Assembly (NCBI GenBank): GCA_030734395.1
Contig: JAUZTG010000016.1
Location: forward strand, 2,108,001 to 2,172,000
DNA from: Sarocladium kiliense
Taxonomy: Eukaryota; Ascomycota; Sordariomycetes; Hypocreales; Sarocladiaceae
DNA: 64,000 bases
Reading direction: 5' to 3'
A program made the position numbers and the translations under genes. Within the stretch, counting starts at the first letter, position 1. Each line of letters begins with the position of its first letter. Below, piece after piece: positions 21,314 through 32,914 of this stretch. The notes under the pieces are model-generated. The model had not been told where the DNA came from and made no database searches. It saw only the letters and a program-made list of their open reading frames with translations.

Positions 21314-24208
21314 ATGACTTCCAGCGCAATGGAACTAACTCACGTATCGCTTCCAATTCGGCAAGACTTTCTTGACGCCAGACGTCTTCGGCGTTTTCTG
21401 GACCGATATCCCATTCTTCCCGGGCCTCAGATAATTGACTTTCAGCCATGGACTGGCCATGCAGGCTCCTTGATGGTGGTCGTGGGCAGGGGGTTCTCGA
21501 CCACCCTTCAGGATAACCTCGTTCTAGTTGGCGACATTCCGTGCACTGTCATTTCTGCTGAGGAGAATCGCCTTGTCGTCATCACATCGCGAGATACACT
21601 GTCTGGCTACGTATATGTCATTCTCAGAAATGCACCGGATTGCAAACTTCGAGGTCCAAGGCCATTTTATGCACTCGACACGCCCGCTGGCAACCTTGGG
21701 TCTGATGGACCACCGGTTTTCAAGCAAGGACTCACGAAAGGCTGGCTCTCGTACAGCCAGACGGGCGCGCTATACATGAAGAAACCTAATGATCAGCTTC
21801 CAGATGATGGGCCTACGTATCCCGTTCCGACGCAAGAACAAATGGAGGGTTCGAACGGGCAGCCGTTCAGGGCCAATGTCCTAGTCTTGCCAGTTTATCC
21901 CAATGATCTGCCCATTCCAACATTAGCAGATCATCAGGCAGTTGTCAAGGCGTGGGAAGAAGCCGCCAGCTTCTACACCCAGGTAGGTGCTACAATACTA
22001 AACCTAGCCTAGCTTTGGCTCACACTTTGCCAGGCCACGTACGGTGTCTGGAGCTTCATCCCAAAGGTTCTAGATTGGGCGGCATTAGAGAAGGATGACT
22101 CGTACTATCACGATGCAAGCCCTAACAAAGGAAAGATCCGCGATTCAGTTGCATACGAATTGATTTGTGAGGCTTTAAGCGCTAATCACGATACCCTGTC
22201 TAGCCCCGGGATGAAGCTTATCACAGTTCACATGGTTGGCTTGGTATACTTCGCCAATGGCGCGTTCCTTAGTGGTGCCAACTACGGACCGATGGGCGAC
22301 TTCACAGTTGTAAGGGACAGAGCTCCAACTACCTGGGACTTCTCAAATATTCCGGGGATGATGCACGTCGGTGAGACCGCCCATTGGACGCGTGTGGTAC
22401 ATGTAATTGGTCACACTATGATGAGGACTGAGACGAAGATACTCGTCCACGCCGAAGATATGAGGTGTTCCGACTTGTCGGAACCCAACGAAGCAACGGC
22501 AGAGCGTTATGAGATGATGGGTGCTGCCGACGAAGGACCTCTTTTCAGTTCTTACTTCATGTTACAAAGAGGCTGGTATTCGGCATGGCATAAAGTGACG
22601 CCTGGAGGCTCGACTGAGCTTCTGCGAACCAATGCTCATACCGAGATGTGGAAGGCTGAACCCATATCTGCCCCATTTCGCAAAGAGTTTGACATTGTCG
22701 CGCATGGCGAAGCTGCAAATACGATGCCGAACATGTGGCATGTCTTGCGCATCCGCATCGCTGAAGGACTTGACTACTGTGTGGAAGTTCGCGAGAGACC
22801 ACCAGCCGGCTCTTCCCTGGTCTTCGATACCAACATCCCGGTCCGAAGTGGCTTCACCGGCGGTGTGGTAGTGACTCGTGTCTTGTACGGCCAGGAACTA
22901 CTTAACAGGAACCAGCCAACTCGTACGATTGCTCTCCTGCACGGTCGGGATCGTGTTCGAGCCTTGACTGACGGCGAGGAAGTCAATGATCCGATGCGAG
23001 GGATCAAAATTACAGTAGTCAAGACGTCTGTCTCTTCGAACCCGATGGTATGCCGTGTTCGACTGGAGTGGAACCAAGCGCCTCCTGGTGTTAATACGGC
23101 TGTCAATACGGACCTTTTTATCAAGCCTTGGGATGATGACTTCAAGAGTCAAGACGTCTGGGTCAATCGATGGCTAAACAATGGCCAAACAGAGCCCAAT
23201 CCTGGTTGGCCACCAACGGCGCCGGTAAATAAGGGCGAGACACCATTAGTGCCGAGTGCTGGTGAGCCGGAACGACACGATTTCGTGGCGCGTGTACGGA
23301 ATGTAGGCACGGCCGATGCCAGGAATGTGCAAGTCGTACACTATGTTAACTCACCTCCTGGGGTCGGCGACAATAGCACACGGGAAGTGGTTCATGCTGC
23401 TAGGGATAGTCATGATATCGGCACGGTACCTGCTGGCGGTGAAAGCTACAGCGTGGTGACTTGGAAGCCAGCAGTGGCTAGACACTCGTGCCTCCAGGTT
23501 CGTGTCATGTCGCAGGCGGATGAACGACCGCTTTCGAACAACTTTGCGCAACATAACCTCTTCAAGTTTGACTCGGAAGCCGTGTCACGGGGACAGCCTG
23601 TTGAGATGGTCGTCGCGGTTAGGAACCCACAAGATCACAGAACCCTAGTTCGCATAGAGATCGACGGCGTTCGCGAGGGTTTCGCAGTGTACTTTCCTCA
23701 TCGCTGGGTGTGGCTTGAGGCGAAGGCTGAGAAGCAGTTCACTCTTTTGGTGTTTCCCACCAAGGATATTGAGGATATGAACAAACTGGAGATGAGGAGA
23801 ACGAAGGTTCGTGTGATGGGGTTCATCAGTCGAGAGTACAAAGATAAGCGGATGCCAAGCTGGTGGTCAAGCATTGGCGGAATCACAATGGAGGTGACAT
23901 GTAAACGCACGGCCAAGCTCGTGTTGGAAGATCGGCCGTACATGGACGTTCGAGGCATCCTCACTGTCCGGGGTCACATGAACCCTGGGCGCGACCGTGA
24001 GCATATCCTCGTCACGGTGGAAAAGGCTCTGGGAGAAGTCATTTCTGAACACACGACTACTGACGAGGAGGGCAGATTCTCAGTGGAGTTCTGGTATGAG
24101 AGACTGAAGGACAGGCAAGGGATGGTTGTTGCAATTCAGGCCGCGATTGTGGATTCCAAGGAGTTTGTGGGTGCGGAGTCAAATATTGTTCACTGGCACA
24201 ACTTTTGA
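21314..24208 (+). CDS. IPT/TIG multidomain protein with degenerate M6-metalloprotease-like core and CARDB-like domain
   Basis: Two exons, 21314-21982 and 22034-24208 (947 aa), with a CAG|GTAGGT donor and GCCAG acceptor. Residues about 38-118 form an IPT/TIG Ig-like domain (IIDFQPWTGHAGSLMVVVG). Residues about 150-410 resemble the immune-inhibitor-A/M6 peptidase core: the site region reads HVIGH at 346-350 where HExxH is expected, and YEMMG....PLFSSYFMLQRGW at about 382-403 mirrors the family's D-x-M-G...FSAW.K..LGW segment. The glutamate is valine (codon GTA), so activity is unlikely. Around residues 495-560 a CARDB-type repeat (RVRNVGTADARNVQVVHYV) is visible, and the C-terminus has an Ig/CnaB-like segment (GRFSVEFWYE). 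No signal peptide is seen. The architecture is typical of bacterial secreted proteins, so bacterial origin is possible. Confidence 0.75.
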
Positions 24209-24888
24209 TGGCATTGATAGCTACGATTTGGGACGGCATTCGTTGGAAAGCAAGGTCTTTGTTCTGGAACGCATCTCTCCCATGTGTGTCAGGAACAGAC
24301 TGGGGCAGATTACTGATGAAACCCGGTCAAACAATCACCGATAACTGCAGCAGGATCAGACGCTACATAATAAAACCAGACGACTTGAAAAGAATCAAAT
24401 TAAGCCTCACCTCTAAGTATCGCGACTTAATACCAAGGAAGTCCCTCCAACGCAACCGGAGCGGACACAGGTCGACGAATCCTGGGGGTACAGGGTAGGC
24501 CATCAGCGCTGGGTGTAGCTCGAGAAAGGCGTCTATGATCAAAAGCAACACACATGTCTCGTTGTCTTGCTGTCGAGAATGCCTTTGGTACACTAAGCTT
24601 CCTTTCAGCTGAACAGCAAGTCCGGAAAAGAAGTAGTTATATCGCGAGGTCAGAAGTCACATAATTACGTCCTCCTATAATCGTTGCCTCCATCTTCACC
24701 CAAGGACGTTCATGTGCAAGCATTATTGGTAATAAGTTACTTTCAAGGGGTTTTCTAAGGAACACACAGTCTAGCTGTACTACTTAGATGGTGTGCCATA
24801 GCTGAAGGACAAAATTGCATCTAATATTGAATCTCTACACCAGCATTTATATCAAGATCTAGAGAGCCACTTCGGAGGGCAGCAGATC
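24209..24888. other. Intergenic, convergent 3' ends
   Basis: 680 bp between two stop codons, locally A+T-richer than its flanks (about 24.6-24.85 kb). No gene or repeat recognised. Confidence 0.5.
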
Positions 24889-26128
24889 TCAGTCTAGCCA
24901 CACTGCATTCGCACAGCATCCTGACGCGTATCGATTGTTTCCCTGGTCTGAGAGCAAAAGCCTGCTCACGGGTTCCGCCCAGTTCCCATCCTCGGCCAAT
25001 TGCCAGATCTCTAGGAACCCGATTGAGTTATCAGTCAGAGCTACAATGCGGTCATCGAATTCGCTGGGAATCACCACGTTGGCGACACCGCCACTTGTGG
25101 TCGTCGGCCTTATGAAATTCTGCCTCTCAATTTCTCCGGTCTTGGCATTTGTGTCAAAGACGGAGATGTAACCCGTGTGGTCCCCGTCGCCTCGTCCTCT
25201 TGTGGTAGACCAAACATATCGTCCGCTAGGTGACACGACAACTTCGTTGGCCCAGTGGTCCTTGCTGCCAAGGAGATCCTCGGGGAGAAGAGGGAAAACC
25301 CCACGAAGCTTGGGCTTTTGCGTGCAGTGGTCGATCTCATACCATCCCATCTCGTTAGATCCTTCCATTACAGCATAAAGAGCTTTGCCAGATGTGTGAA
25401 GGATAACGTGTCTCGGCTCTGCATGTTCGCTTGGACCCATCACGATGTCGATGGGCTCTCCGAGTTTGCCGGTCTTATGGTCGATTGGTTGAGTCCAGAT
25501 AGCGTTGCCGAGAGTATCTGCCGCGTACAGAAGCGTAGAGTCCTTGCTGAAGGCTGAGCCATGCACACCGGACTCGGGCCAGTAGTCGAAGTCTTGAATC
25601 ACCTCATCAAGCGCTCCATTCTCATCAACTGACATGACTTGCCCACAGCCTGGAGTACCCCAGTAGTCAAAACCATACACAGTGTATGGCTCAACCTTGA
25701 GTGCTTCGATATATATGGCAGAGCCATTGCAGCCATGCTTTCCCTTAAGAGTCTTGTCATGCTTAATACTCGTAAGGCTGTTCACTGTGAAGCTCATATA
25801 TGTAGGCGGTAAAGTAAGATCTTGCTGATCGTTAATATATGTGTAATTGGTGCCATACAGATGCGTCTTGTCATGCTTGAGAACTCATCAGCTTCAGTAA
25901 CGACGCCAGAAAGACGGTTGGACGTACACTCCAGCTCAGCCAAGAACTGGGGGCTGGCACAGTCGTATTCGCCGCTAGCTCCAACTTGAGAGTCTTATCG
26001 TCAAAGGTAACAGAGTAAAGAGAGCCTTGGACGAAGTTTCCGACAATCAGGCCATGCTGTGCAGCTTCCACAAGAGTGATGAACGCCAGCGAGGCAATTG
26101 CCAAATGCGAAGAGGACAGCATTCGCAT
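24889..26128 (-). CDS. Secreted muconate-cyclase-like lactonase (7-bladed beta-propeller, PF10282)
   Basis: Two exons, 26128-25928 and 25875-24889 (395 aa), with a 52-nt GTACGT...CAAG intron. The spliced join SWLSW-SHDKTHLYG aligns without gaps to the matching strand of the Neurospora 3-carboxy-cis,cis-muconate cyclase family. The N-terminus SSSHLAIASLAFITLVEAAQ is a signal peptide, so the protein is probably exported, whereas the classical cyclase is cytosolic. Later landmarks are SGVHGSAFS, EPRHVILHTSGKALYAVMEG, the VVVSPSGRYVWSTTRG blade and TTTSGG, ending in NAVWLD. The family lactonises muconates or hydrolyses sugar lactones. It opens the 24.9-40.3 kb catabolic group and runs in tandem with the CMD-like gene. 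The true substrate is unknown. Confidence 0.88.
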
Positions 26129-26471
26129 TCTGACAGTATTTCCGGTATACTTAGCGGTGTCTGCTACTCCACAAACAGCTGAGCAAACCGAGAGCTGGAT
26201 TGCATTTAAGCTCGTGGAGAACTAGTCTTGGCCTCCAATGTCAGTACGGAGAAGCTGGGGTCCCCGCATGGCCTGGGCGCCGAGTCGGTGGCCGACGTCC
26301 GGAAAGAAGGCAGGGAAGCAATTCGCATATGAATCTCCGCTATGGCATTGCATTCGGCCTATAGCCCCAGAAATGTCGTTCATTACAATGTATGGACTCA
26401 GACGTGCTCTCTGGACTAACGTGGATGTGGCACGCACGGAGATGAATCGAAACCCCAGCATCTCTTTGAAG
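26129..26471. promoter_or_regulatory. Lactonase promoter region
   Basis: 343 bp between two minus-strand genes. Contains ACGTCCG at 26295-26301, one mismatch from the ATGTCCG half-site that recurs in the cluster's divergent promoters, about 170 bp upstream of the lactonase ATG. Confidence 0.35.
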
Positions 26472-27253
26472 TTATGCACTAGTAGGTAATACAGGAATGG
26501 GTGCTGGCCCATGTCTAAACTTGATACCAAGGATGTCTGCAATCCCTAAGCACAGCTTTTGTAACCCGATCAAATCCTCCCTCGTAGCTCCGTTCCACAG
26601 CATGCCCTTCATATGATGCTGAAGCTGATTCTGGCAATCCAAACCATATAGGCCAGCCACCATGGCGTACCCAGTTGTTAGATCGTCAAGAATGCCATCG
26701 AAAGAGAAGACACGGGCATACAAGACATCTGGGAGTAATGATGATCAGCGGGGACAGGTTCGTTAAGGCAAGGCGCAAGTGAAGTCTTACCTCGAACGAC
26801 AAAAGCGTAATCTGGACTAGCCCGTACCGACGCTTCTGGGTCAAACGCCGGGTTTCTTGCGTAGATGTTCGTCCAGAACTTCTTTCCCCTTGCTCTGGCC
26901 TCCTCATCTGTCTCCTTTGCCCGTAATGACTCTGTCTCACGCAGAGCCACTGGAATACAGTCTGACAGGGTTCTCATAGAATTGCCTGTCCGTGCGGCAC
27001 CCACAATTCCAGTTGACTTGATAAGACCCTCCCTCACTCTGTTGATGGCGGCCTTTCGAGCTTCATCAGAATCAAGTTTCGACAGCACATGGCTGTCTAG
27101 ATGACTATAAACCTGGGGAATGACGTCGGGGTAATTGACGGAAGACAAGGTGATCATAACACACATGTACCATCTGAGCCGATCATTGGTATCTTGCATA
27201 TCAATTACAGGCTGGAAGAGCGATCCGGGCAAGGTGGGCGTTGTAGCGGCCAT
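26472..27253 (-). CDS. Carboxymuconolactone-decarboxylase-like (AhpD-fold) protein
   Basis: Two exons, 27253-26791 and 26728-26472 (239 aa); splicing (G|GTAAGA...CCCAG) gives FVVR-DVLYARVFSFDG. The protein is almost wholly helical. The C-terminal half (DDLTTGYAMVAGLYGLDCQNQLQHHMKGMLWNGATREDL) resembles the CMD/AhpD repeat, where a C-x-x-x-H-type helix forms the active site; here the cysteine and the paired histidines of Q-HH-K are present but the redox CxxC of AhpD is not. The start at 27253 (AATTPTLPGSLF) is preferred over the in-frame ATG at 27304 because it matches the usual short N-terminus. It lies directly behind the lactonase-like gene and head to head with an MFS gene. Such proteins act in protocatechuate-type pathways or as thiol isomerases; the function here is unproven. 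Confidence 0.82.
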
Positions 27254-28045
27254 TGTCGTTGTTTCGTCAAGTACGCTTAGGAAGGACAGCAGTGAGACGT
27301 GCAATGGTCAGCAGCAAGATCGCTTGGCTCTCAGATTGCAAAAGAGGCAGCAGACAAGGATCAACATGAATAACTATTCCCTTTTCGCAAATGCCCAATT
27401 CGATCAGCCTTTGGACAACCTCCGCACGTGTTTGCGCCATGCGGAGAGTGTGGAGGCATTTGGAGAGCACGCGGACGTCGATTGTCGAGGAAACCAATGT
27501 CCGACGGCGTGGATCCGCTTGGCCCATGGAAGGATCCTCTAGTATTCATCATGTTAATCCAATTTCGCTCTTGGTCAAGTCATGGGACGAAATGGCTCCA
27601 AGAATCAGCGCTAGTTCACACCATTGACTTCGGAGACCGACTTCCAGGATAGCCGCTTGGCTTGGCCACTAGATCCTGGAAAAGGGCTTTCCCAGCGCTT
27701 TGGGCCCCAGCAATGTGGCGACCTACACCTTCTCTCGCCTGAGAGTGCATTCTGGGGATATTGACGTCTCAACATTGGATGCGGGGACCCCAGAGATGCA
27801 CTTGACCCTTGCCCGGGGTAAAATCTGGAGCAGCCTCCGAAGCCACCATCCGGGGGTCGATGTCCGCACGAAGACCTCACTGGGACGACTCGCAGGTTTG
27901 GCCGTATTAATACAGGGACGTCGGCTTCAGCATCAGAGAGATCCCATTACGATCAAAGGAGGAAATCAAGTCGTTGATCTTCTTCATTCCTCTCTCTTGA
28001 CATCCTCACTCGTCGCATCTCATCCAGGATCCTACATTTGTCACG
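27254..28045. promoter_or_regulatory. Divergent promoter, CMD-like / MFS, with two ATGTCCG half-sites
   Basis: 792 bp between divergent ATGs. Exact ATGTCCG occurs at 27497-27503 (244 bp from the CMD ATG) and 27860-27866 (180 bp from the MFS ATG). The first continues as ATGTCCG-N6-TGGAT, a degraded form of the dyad found at 36400-36421. No gene recognised, although a minus-strand frame at 27527-27267 looks moderately protein-like. Confidence 0.5.
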
Positions 28046-29860
28046 ATGGCGACTGAACAGCCGAAGGTTATTGAGCCAGCCGAGGTCGATGAGAAGACTC
28101 CGGCCGCCGAGACTGCTCATGTCGAGCATTCGCTGAGGGCCGGACTATCTCACGAAGACGCTCATTTCCTTCACGACTTCCCCGAGGACGAGCATGCAAA
28201 GGTGTATCGCAAGGTTGATTGGCGTCTCATGCCCATGTTGATGGCTCTGTATCTGATTGCCAACCTTGACCGGTAAGACTCCTGGCGCGCTATCGGCATC
28301 ATTCAGGAGGTGTGTGCTAATAACTTATCATAGTGCCAATCTGGGAAATGCGAAGATCGAAGGCCTCGAAAAGGACTTGGGCATGGGTGGAACCGACTAC
28401 AACTTGGCCAACATGCTTTTCTTTGTTCCGTACATCCTACTCGAAATACCTGCCAACTCGATGCTTGTGCGGTTCAGTGAGCGTCCCTCACTCTGGATCG
28501 GATTCATTGTCACTGCCTGGGGCATCGTGATGATGTGCACTGGGTTCGTCAAGAACTTTGCAGGTCTCCTTGTCTGCCGTCTGCTTCTCGGTGTTTTCGA
28601 GTAAGTTGAAACTGTTTGAAAGACACCCAAGGGGTATGGGACTAATACATCTGCTAGGGCTGGCTTTTTTCCCGGTGCTGTTTACCTGATCTCGGGCTGG
28701 TACAGACCTGACATGACTCAACTGCGCATGTCTCTTCTGTACTGTGCTGCTGCCATGTCCGGTGCATTTTCCGGGCTTCTTGCCGCTGGAATTGCTGAGA
28801 TGAGAGGTCTTGCCGGTTACAATGGTCAGTGAATGTGACTGTCGACACTACAGCTACTCTAAAGCTAACTATACTTTCCAGGCTGGGCATGGATTTTCAT
28901 CATTGAAGGGGTGCTTACCATTGTTCTGGGGGTTACCGCATTCTGGGCGCTCCCTGACAATCCCAAGCGATCCCACAAGTGGTTGAGTGAGAGAGAGATC
29001 AAATATCTCAACCTGCTATATCGCAAGCATCGTGGCATCCGTCGAGAAGACCGCAAAGCAGCTGAGCTTCCTGAGGAGAAGGCAATGAACAAGAAGCAGC
29101 GCATTAAGACTCTGGTATCCGTCCTTACCGACTGGCAGATCTTCCTGCAGGCACTCATTTTCATGGCCTCTTCTGTCCCGACATATGCTCTCAAGTTCAC
29201 CCTTCCCCAGATCATGGTGAACATGGGATTCTCGAGCACTAATGCACAGCTGCTGTCAGCTCCACCGTATGTTGCTGGTGCGATCTCTGCGGTTACGGTT
29301 GCAACGTTTGCCGATCGGTACAAGTGGCGTCTGCCTTTCATTACGGGACCGTTGTTGTCCCTCATGATTGCGTACACTGTCCTGTTTTCTTTCAGTGCGA
29401 ACATTGCGAATAATGTGGCTCTGTGCTACACATTTGTTCATGTCGCAACAATCTCGGTCTACCCAGTTGTAAGTCTTTCCATGGACAGAATTCCCGGTTT
29501 GTAATTTGTTCTGACAGAATACAGATACCCGGAGGTAACACCTGGACGGTGAACAACCTTGCAGGCCCCGAGAAGAGAGCAATGGGCGTTGCTTTCATGA
29601 TTGGACTCGGTAACTGTGGAGGTATCATTGGAAGCTTCATCTTTCTTGGTAGTGAAAGCCCGAGGTATCAGACTGGCTGGGGCACTGCACTCGGCTTCAT
29701 CATTGGTGGTATTCTGTCCGCTTGCGCGCTTGAAACCATTTACACTCTCATCAACAAGCGCAGAGACAAGATGTCGGAGGCTGAAGTCAGGGCCAAGTAC
29801 ACTCAGCAGGAGCTCGTTCGGATGGGTGATCGCAACCCCCTCTTCCGCTACACCCTATAA
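28046..29860 (+). CDS. MFS transporter, anion:cation symporter (Dal5/allantoate-permease-like) family
   Basis: Five exons: 28046-28272, 28334-28600, 28658-28824, 28882-29468 and 29525-29860 (527 aa). All donors are GTAAG or GTCAG type. A ~60-aa acidic N-terminus leads to KVDWRLMPMLMALYLIANLDRANLGNAKIEGL, the characteristic first helix and loop of this family. Then come NMLFFVPYILLEIPANSM, RLLLGVFEAGFFPGAVYLISGWY, and in the C-terminal half NTWTVNNLAGPEKRAMG. Relatives import carboxylates such as allantoate, nicotinate, tartrate and aromatic acids at the plasma membrane. It shares a promoter with the CMD-like gene and converges on the Baeyer-Villiger monooxygenase gene. An importer fits a catabolic role for the group; the substrate is unknown. 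Confidence 0.92.
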
Positions 29861-30372
29861 GCTTATGTCCAAGCTTAGGCGGACGAGGGTGGCGCCGAGG
29901 ACTGGGCTGGTGCTCCCTAAACATATCTATTGGACATTGCAATATACTTGCTTTATGCTACTATCCTCACTACCTTTTGATTTGCTTCTGAAGCGCGTAC
30001 TTCAGGTCGCTGTTGCCGCACTGCAATGCTTTTATGCGTAATATCCAGCTCAACATCATCGGATAGCCACCTGAAGGAGATCAAAGTACGTCTATTGACG
30101 AGCGTGTACGACAAGAGATCTACCAAATGATGGACCCATATAGCACAACATCCATCGGGTTAAAGGAAGTCGTTTCCATAGTGAAGTCCAGACAGGCTTA
30201 CTCCGGACTCTAAACGACGGTTCCGAACTCTTACAACCTGGGCTGGATCAAGTCAAACATGCACGAACCTCAGAGAAGACCTGTACATTTCACAGATACT
30301 GATCCAATTGAACGTTGTTAATTCGAATTCGAAGACGTGTGTATATGGGTACAATGCTGATATCTAATGTGT
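29861..30372. other. Intergenic, convergent 3' ends
   Basis: 512 bp between the MFS and monooxygenase stop codons. No gene or structured element recognised. Confidence 0.5.
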
Positions 30373-32401
30373 CTAGTTATGAATCTCAGGCAGAACAAAC
30401 AAATCCCAGTATTCATCAAAGTCCAAAGTCTGTGTCGCTCCCACAGTTCCAGCCTTGGTCTCTCTTTGGCTGAAACCGTTTCCGAGATATGCAAAGCGGT
30501 TGTACTTCGCCTCCTCCATACGGTCAATGTTGAAGTCTTCCCATCTAGGGTTCTTGATCGCCTCCATGAAATGGAAAGAGGTGCCTGCATCATTTCCATT
30601 AGTATAAAAGTCAGGAACCCGTGCTCGCACATAACGTACCTCCGTAGATAGCCACCACTGGTCCATCAATAGTTCCCCTCTTGTACCAGCTACGGCAACC
30701 CTTCGTCCAGACGGTCCGATCGAGGTACTTCTGCATATGCTGATTATACTCCTCGTTGACATCGTGCCGGACTTCGAAGCTCTTGATGCTTTCTGTTTGT
30801 AGCTTCTCCAGCCACTTGTATACGTAGACTGCTGTGGCCTGGACACCAAGTACCAGAGAGCCATTACTGATGGGGCTGTTAGGACCGATGAAGGTGAAAT
30901 AGTTGGGCATGTCTGGAACGAGGAAGCCAAAGTACGCCTTGGGCTGATCAACAGTCCACTTCTCTGCCAGATTGACGCCGTTGCGACCGACCACAGGGAA
31001 TGATGGCTTGAACGAAGTGTCGAAGCCTGTAGCACAGACAATGACGTCGTACTCCCTCACCTCGCCAGATCGGGTGACGATACCCTTCTCAGTGATGCCT
31101 TGGACATCGTCCCATCGCATCTCAACGTTGTCCTGGACGATAGCTTCCAAGAAGCCAGGTCCTGGTGTCTGACGTCGGCAGCCCACAGGGAAGCTCGGCA
31201 GAAGCATCTCTGCTGCTCTGCGTCCCTTCTCGCTGTCACCAAGACGCTCGGTCATGCTCTTGCGGAAGATCTCCTGAGCCTTCTTTTGCACGTCACTGTC
31301 TGCCAATGCGCGCTTGAAGTTCTCGATTCTGCGATCCATAATGGCAACTCTATAATCCCTGAGAACACCGGGGTCTTTAAAGATTTCGAGCGACTTCTCT
31401 GTGAAGTTGTAGTCTTCATCCATCTCGGGATCATTGGCCGTTGGCTCATTGATACCAGGAGCTGGTGAGATCCATGTCTGCGTGCGGACGAAACAGTCCA
31501 TTTCCTTACAGACTTTGGCCAGCTTCGGCACAATCTGAATGCCCGAGGAGCCGATACCAATTACCGCAACCTTCTTGTCGGTAAAGTCATAGTCTTGGTC
31601 CCAACGGGCAGAGTGGATGAGCTTGCCCTTGAAATCATGGATACCATCGATATTGGGCCATTTCCAGTTGCTGTAAAGCATTAGAAAAAGCATCGCATGA
31701 TTTGAGACGAAAGCACATACTTCAAAACGCCACCAGCGTTGATGAATACGTCAACCTCATCGTGGACTGTTGAGCCATCTCCTGCTTGGACCTGGATCTC
31801 CCACTTCGCCTTCGACTCATTCCAGATCGCAGACTTGACTGAATGCTTGTACTTGATGAAACGGTTGCAGTCGTACTTGTCAGCAACACCATGCATGTAA
31901 TTGTGAATTTGTTCGGCCGTAGCGTAGTAGTTCGGCCAGTCGGGGTTCGGAGCGAAGCTGAAAGCGTAATTGTGTGCCGGAATATCGCACTTGCAGCCGG
32001 GATAACTATGATCGGTATTAGATGACGAAGCCAGAATACTTGAGAAAGAGGTCTCACCGATTTTCGAGCCATGTGCCACCGAGATCCTCATTCCGCTCGT
32101 AGATGACAAGCTCTGCGTTCTTATCCTGCATCTTCTGGCTGAACACAATCGCCATCATCAACCCAGAGTAGCCAGCACCCATGCAGGCGACTCGAATAGG
32201 GCGTCGAGTTCCAATAGGCTTCTCAACGATTGTGTAATTTGGGTCGAGGGCTGTCGCGGCATCCTTTGCCAAGTTCGTGATGGTCTGTCCAACAGCTTCG
32301 AGCGTTCGCTCAACCTGTTCGTTGGTAGCATGAGTCTTGGTGCATGTCTTTGATGGCACGACTGCCGGAGTCGGCTCTATTGAGATCGCTGAAGGTGCCA
32401 T
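30373..32401 (-). CDS. Baeyer-Villiger-type flavin monooxygenase
   Basis: Four exons: 32401-32058, 32005-31721, 31670-30640 and 30584-30373 (623 aa). The FAD-binding Rossmann motif is MGAGYSG at about 74-80 and the NADPH site is VIGIGSSG. The BVMO fingerprint FxGxxxHxxxWD is intact as FKGKLIHSARWD at 223-234. Further marks are GGTWLENRYPGCKCD and CATGFDTSF. The family inserts one oxygen atom next to a ketone to make an ester or lactone, using NADPH and O2. The N-terminal ~65-residue extension is usual for fungal cluster-borne members. It shares a promoter with the Zn2Cys6 regulator and is probably the ring-opening oxygenation step of the group. The start at 32401 is preferred over an upstream in-frame ATG at 32461. 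Confidence 0.93.
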
Positions 32402-32914
32402 TGTGTCAGTTTCGCTCTTGTGTCGTGATGTGAATGATCCCATCGATGATGAAGCGAGCAATGATGGCTTGGCTGGAATATACTATTTTATGAATAACTG
32501 TGTTCTCAATGATCTACCTACTTCTATAGCTTAGGGAAGCTGCCTTACTCTGCAACAAGTACTTCGGCAATCGATGACCGGGAAAGGAATCATTACATAG
32601 GGTGGGAACCGGACATCGAAGTCCGGGGCGAGGCTATTCCCGTCCTAGTCCCTCGCCAAACACGCCTTAGCCCAACCCGCCTCCTCCAAAACTCTGGGTC
32701 CCCGTGGGGTACACGAGACGTACGAGAGGCAATGGTCTGGCAGGGCCTGTAGGCCGATCTCGCGGTGTCGGCACTCAGAGCAAGTACGATGAAGTCGCGG
32801 CTGGGTCTGGCATGGATGATCAAGCAGCTCACTTGTAAGCATCATCAGACGATCTTGCTCGTATGATACACGCACTGCCTTCATCAATCACTGTCGCCGT
32901 GATTCGCCGAGCAC
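32402..32914. promoter_or_regulatory. Divergent promoter, monooxygenase / regulator
   Basis: 513 bp between divergent ATGs. Apart from the everted repeat at 32609-32626 I see no other strong element. Confidence 0.5.
32609..32626. promoter_or_regulatory. Everted repeat CCGGAC-N6-GTCCGG
   Basis: Perfect 6-bp arms with a 6-nt spacer. It contains CGGACAT (32610-32616), the half-site shared with the EthD/cyclase and CMD/MFS promoters. CGG triplets in paired half-sites are the usual Zn2Cys6 target. It lies 208 bp upstream of the monooxygenase ATG and upstream of the regulator itself. Confidence 0.55.

Noticed and set aside
25876..25927. Alternative splice of the lactonase gene (donor one codon part earlier, acceptor at GAG)
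   Set aside because: Also in frame, but it gives a different-length strand; the GTACGT donor with the CAAG acceptor aligns gap-free with the known cyclase family.
27267..27527. 86-codon minus-strand frame upstream of the CMD-like gene
   Set aside because: Composition is somewhat protein-like, but there is no family I recognise and it overlaps the divergent promoter; not strong enough to call.
30373..31041. 222-codon frame ending at the monooxygenase stop
   Set aside because: Only its last ~70 codons (after the 30584 acceptor) belong to the real last exon; the earlier part is a shadow of exon 3 in another frame.
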